DNA of 64,000 bases from Voacanga thouarsii (Eukaryota > Streptophyta > Magnoliopsida > Gentianales > Apocynaceae). A program made the translations under genes and the position numbers. Every line of letters starts with the position of its first letter. Position 1 is the first letter of the stretch. Under the pieces are notes generated by a model. It did no database searches, was not told the origin of the DNA, and saw nothing but the letters and a program-made list of their open reading frames with translations. Positions 61,301-64,000 of the stretch are shown in pieces. The DNA lies in assembly GCA_026120185.1 (NCBI GenBank), contig JANUWF010002342.1, positions 6,061,501-6,125,500 on the forward strand, read 5' to 3'.

Positions 61301-61536
61301 ATATTGGCATTGTCTTCCATACTAAACTCATCATTCTGTTTAGGTAATTTTATGCCATCAATCACATTTGACGGAATAAAAGGACTATTTTCTATGAAAC
61401 TCCATAACTCAAAGTTGATAGAACACACATAGATTTTCATTCTATTTTTTCAGAAAGTATAGTTGTTTCCATTTAATAAAGGAGAACGATTCGTTGAAGA
61501 CCCTTCAATATCTGGAAGAAATGATGAGCTTGCTAT
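58350..61536 (-). pseudogene. Gag of Sirevirus copy 2, split by an Angela-like solo LTR
   Basis: The start codon equivalent to copy 1 ATG 12286 is ATA at 61536-61534. TGA at 61452-61450 and TAA at 61287-61285 match copy 1 stops exactly in position. 61281-61012 is open (YERWRLFEVTYEGTNQVKKSKL, YELFTMKPNKSITDMFMRF), the UBN2-type gag core. A zinc knuckle CYECKSTDHFIADC lies near 60650-60600, then the solo LTR at 59142-60583. 59136-58350 is open for about 260 codons, with a Lys/Glu/Leu coiled-coil region (SRKNKEMKLKIKCLIEEN) and a second knuckle, CTFYEKLGHLVSRC, whose second Cys is Tyr. A long coiled-coil gag extension is usual in Sireviruses. Confidence 0.87.
59142..60583 (-). mobile_element. 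Angela/BARE-like Ty1/copia solo LTR
   Basis: 1,442 bp. On the minus strand it starts TGTTGGGGATATGCCCTAGA and ends ACGAATCCTAACA. TSD CTTCC at 59137-59141 and 60584-60588. The start resembles the TGTTGGAAATATGCCCTAGA start of Angela/BARE LTRs as I remember it. No PBS, PPT or coding region adjoins, so it is a solo LTR. Its insertion splits gag just after the first zinc knuckle. Confidence 0.88.
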
Positions 61537-61581
61537 GAAGATCTTTTCTATAAGGTTGTTAAACCAACAGTATGTAGACCA

Positions 61582-61593
61582 AGCTCTAATACT
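61582..61593 (-). promoter_or_regulatory. Degraded PBS of Sirevirus copy 2
   Basis: Minus-strand TAGTATTAGAGC, two transitions from TGGTATCAGAGC, two bases from the 5' LTR. Confidence 0.85.
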
Positions 61594-61595
61594 AA

Positions 61596-61736
61596 ATAAA
61601 AAATCTTAGGGGGGTGAATAAGGTTTTTAGCAAACTAAAATTTTTTGAATCGTCTGATATACAGAACAACAATGATTATCAAGATTCTTGAACCAACTTT
61701 ATAGTAACAAAAAAAACTATCCAAGAACTCTTTGAG

Positions 61737-61785
<49 letters not shown>

Positions 61786-62812
61786 TTCAGACTGGAAATG
61801 AAAATGCAATTCAGTAAGAAAAGAGATGAGACATAGTATGTATAGTGGTTCGATCTTCCAAGATCTAGGCCCGCTACCTTAAGCTCACACTTAAGGATTT
61901 TCAACCAAATTTCATTTATTCCACTTAATGAAATCAAACAATACCACATATAAGAAAGGATCGCCCACTAGGTTTTTCAAAACCTCAAAAACAAACAATC
62001 ACAACAAAGTTCACCCCAATTGGGTTTTACACCACAACCTTATACTACAATAGAGATTGAATATTAATAGAATAGTAAAGAGCTCACTTATTTGAGCAGA
62101 TGTTCATTAAGATATAAAGCACAAATACTTTTACTTTTGACACAATATGAATTCACTTTAAAGTTTTTTGATAAAAGGAGATTTTTGAAAACGTTGAGCA
62201 ATAGTGTTTCTTCGAAGAATGTTTCAAAAATCTCTTATGTCTAATTTTGCTTAAAGGCTATTTATAGAGCCAAAAAGTGAAGTGCCAATAGCTATAAAAA
62301 TGGCTATAATTTTTCTGTTAAAGTTATCCATATTTTGGACTCAGGTTTCGGATGACGATGCATCCAAAAGTAAGTCCAAAATGGCACTAATTCAGAGAGA
62401 AACATTTCAACATAGTTTACAGGATTTTGGACGAATCTTTTGGATCCAAACTACTCAATCTAAAATTTTGAGATTGTCAAAACTTTGAAATCTTCTCCTT
62501 TGTGTGCTTCAAGGTAAGATCAATTGAATCAAAAGGTAAAGAGACATAGGAATTAATAGAAATACATTAATAACACTTCCTAGTCTAAATTTCTTCTTAG
62601 AAGGACTTCTTGGTATGCAACTCCATATACTTTGATCTTCTTTTTTATCTTCCTTACTTGAATTTAATTACTGAAGAGTTGCCAAACAATCATATCTGAA
62701 TGCCTTAGAAAAATAGAGGTCAAACATGTCCTATCACAATAGATTACACAAGTTAGTTCATATCAACGTTTGTCATAAGTCAAAACATAAGAGAAAGCAA
62801 TTAGGGCTAACT
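61596..62812 (-). repeat. 5' LTR of Sirevirus copy 2
   Basis: 1,217 bp, matching the 3' LTR along its length. The inner end has TA instead of TG (TAAAAAATCTTAG) and the outer base is T instead of A, both consistent with mutation after insertion. TA microsatellite at 61744-61781. Confidence 0.92.
62259..62266 (-). promoter_or_regulatory. TATA box in 5' LTR of Sirevirus copy 2
   Basis: Minus-strand TATAAATA in GGCTCTATAAATAGCC, conserved with the other three Sirevirus LTRs in the window. Confidence 0.65.
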
Positions 62813-62817
62813 TCTTC

Positions 62818-64000
62818 CTCCCTCTCTCTAAAATATTCTCTCCAACTTCTCTCTAGAAGAGAAGTCCTCATTTCTTGCTACTAAGCTGCCGGCAACTTGG
62901 TTCCACACACTCCCAATCGAAAAACACAGCACACAGATTCACTCTTTGGCCTTGCAATCAATCTTCCTTAAGTTAGCATCACTTCTTGGAGTTTAGAAGA
63001 GGCATTTTCAGTGGTTTTGAGCTAAATGACTAAGGTAACATCACCATCTTCCCTTCCATTTCTCTTGTGACCGAAAGGACATGGTCTCACCTTCTCCATT
63101 TTATTTCCTTGATTCTTCTCTTGTAAAAACACTCTATAGAAAGGCCAAGAACTTGAAGATCAAGTCTTCATCTTGGCATATTTCATTTGTGAAGATTAAA
63201 GTTACAAGAGGTAGACAAAGAATTTATTTTTCTCTCTTATTTATTCCATATAGCCGAAAAATAACTATGCTGGACAGTTTATATTTTTGAATGTTTTCTG
63301 CATTATTGGTAGTAGTATGTGATGCAAATTTATTATTTTTGTGTTAGGGAGATAATGTGTTATGGAAATAAAGTCTTGTGGATGAAGAACTCTTTTCTAT
63401 TCACTTGAAATGCTTGAATTTTAAATAGAAAACATTCTACCCAGATTTGCTCAAATGGCTATAGAATGCTTTGTTTGTGTGATTTATCCATGGGGACATA
63501 ATAAATGAAGTCTAGGAAGATAAGGAATCACTTGAGAATTTATGTTTTATGTAAGAAATACTTGTCCCATTGTAATTTTATCAAATTGAATACTGCTCTA
63601 TAGGCGCCAAAACTTTTGTTTGGTAATGCTCAATAATTCTATGCTTTGAATACTTCACATTGTGATGAGTAAATTTGTATTTATTTTGTGGAAATGTGGC
63701 CCTATGTGTGGCATTTTATTTTGACAAGCTGGATGAGTTTTGGTGTTTCTAATGCTTATGGAAAATTGTTGGGAAAAAACCAAATGCTTGTTGGAATTTA
63801 GGACTTTAATTTGGGTGTTGGGTTTTTAAGCTAAAATATGATCCTGAGAACTTATGGTTGATGTTTTATAAGATCTAGGTTGTTATAGGAACTTATTTGA
63901 GGGTTTACAAAGGTTTGGTGTTTGGAAAATTGTGGTGTAATATTAAATTAGATCAGGCTACCAAAACACCCATGTTTGTAACCTAATTTTGAACCCCCCC
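62818..64000 (+). other. Unassigned DNA, possible LTR or 5' leader
   Basis: Starts CCTCTCTCTAAAATATTCTC, a CT-rich stretch, then moderate-complexity sequence with AAATGACTAAGGTAACATC near 63030 that could be a splice donor, and long T-rich plus-strand sequence. The only ORF of note, 63081-63290 (69 codons), has no recognised motif and is not called. It could be the rest of the Ty3/gypsy LTR suspected at 21717, or the start of a host gene whose body lies outside the window. Confidence 0.35.

Larger units (their letters stand above)
40066..62812 (-). mobile_element. Sirevirus-type Ty1/copia element, copy 2, with three nested insertions
   Basis: TSD TCTTC at 40061-40065 and 62813-62817. LTRs are 40066-41279 and 61596-62812. 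Without the Tekay-like element, the 338-bp LTR remnant and the Angela-like solo LTR it is about 10.6 kb. Minus-strand order: 5' LTR, PBS, gag with zinc knuckle and coiled-coil extension, protease, integrase, RT, RNase H, post-pol ORF, repeat-bearing 3' region, 3' LTR. It retains the gag C-terminus and protease that copy 1 lost. The terminal base at the 5' LTR outer end is T instead of A (GGGCTAACT), a mutation. Confidence 0.92.

Overview
This is a plant nuclear window, almost certainly repetitive (pericentromeric or intergenic) DNA. It is strongly AT-rich and I found no convincing ordinary host gene, tRNA or rRNA gene. Nearly all of it can be parsed into nested LTR retrotransposons whose ends I could place by TG...CA termini, 5-bp target site duplications (TSDs), primer binding sites (PBS), polypurine tracts (PPT) and protein motifs. 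The lineages present (Sirevirus-type Ty1/copia, Angela-like Ty1/copia, Tat, Athila-like and Tekay-like chromovirus Ty3/gypsy) are flowering-plant lineages. The species cannot be named from this.

Layout. (1) 1-21,973, oldest layer: the C-terminal RNase H part of a plus-strand Ty1/copia element starts the window. It is cut by two solo LTRs of one Tekay-like family with LTRs of about 4.4 kb: LTR A (minus, 268-13,988, TSD GAACA) and LTR B (plus, 14,026-18,333, TSD ATTAA). LTR A is itself split by Sirevirus copy 1 (minus, 4,244-13,619, TSD GAATG). The copia 3' region follows, then an old Athila-like LTR with the start of a gag gene, then AT-rich DNA. (2) 21,979-39,727: a plus-strand non-autonomous Athila-like element (LARD type, TSD AATAT) whose 3' LTR is split by a complete Tat-lineage Ty3/gypsy element (plus, 26,636-38,497, TSD AGCGT). 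(3) 40,066-62,812: Sirevirus copy 2 (minus, TSD TCTTC) carrying three insertions: a Tekay-like element lacking most of pol (minus, 43,337-53,649, TSD GGTCT), a 338-bp internally deleted Tekay-like LTR (57,734-58,071, TSD TTACC) and an Angela/BARE-like solo LTR (59,142-60,583, TSD CTTCC). (4) 62,818-64,000: unassigned DNA.

How the parts work. Every element is built to be transcribed from a TATA-containing LTR, primed at the PBS, copied by RT/RNase H and inserted by integrase, but every gag-pol here is broken. The Tat polyprotein stays in one frame for 6.8 kb and is broken only by stop codons, with a substituted catalytic Glu in integrase. The two Sirevirus copies share two in-frame gag stops at identical spacing, pointing to a common ancestor that already lacked an intact gag. 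Three non-core genes stand out: an antisense plant-mobile-domain ORF in the Tat element with its own candidate promoter and leader intron, a post-pol ORF in both Sireviruses, and an acidic pre-gag ORF in the Tekay-like element.
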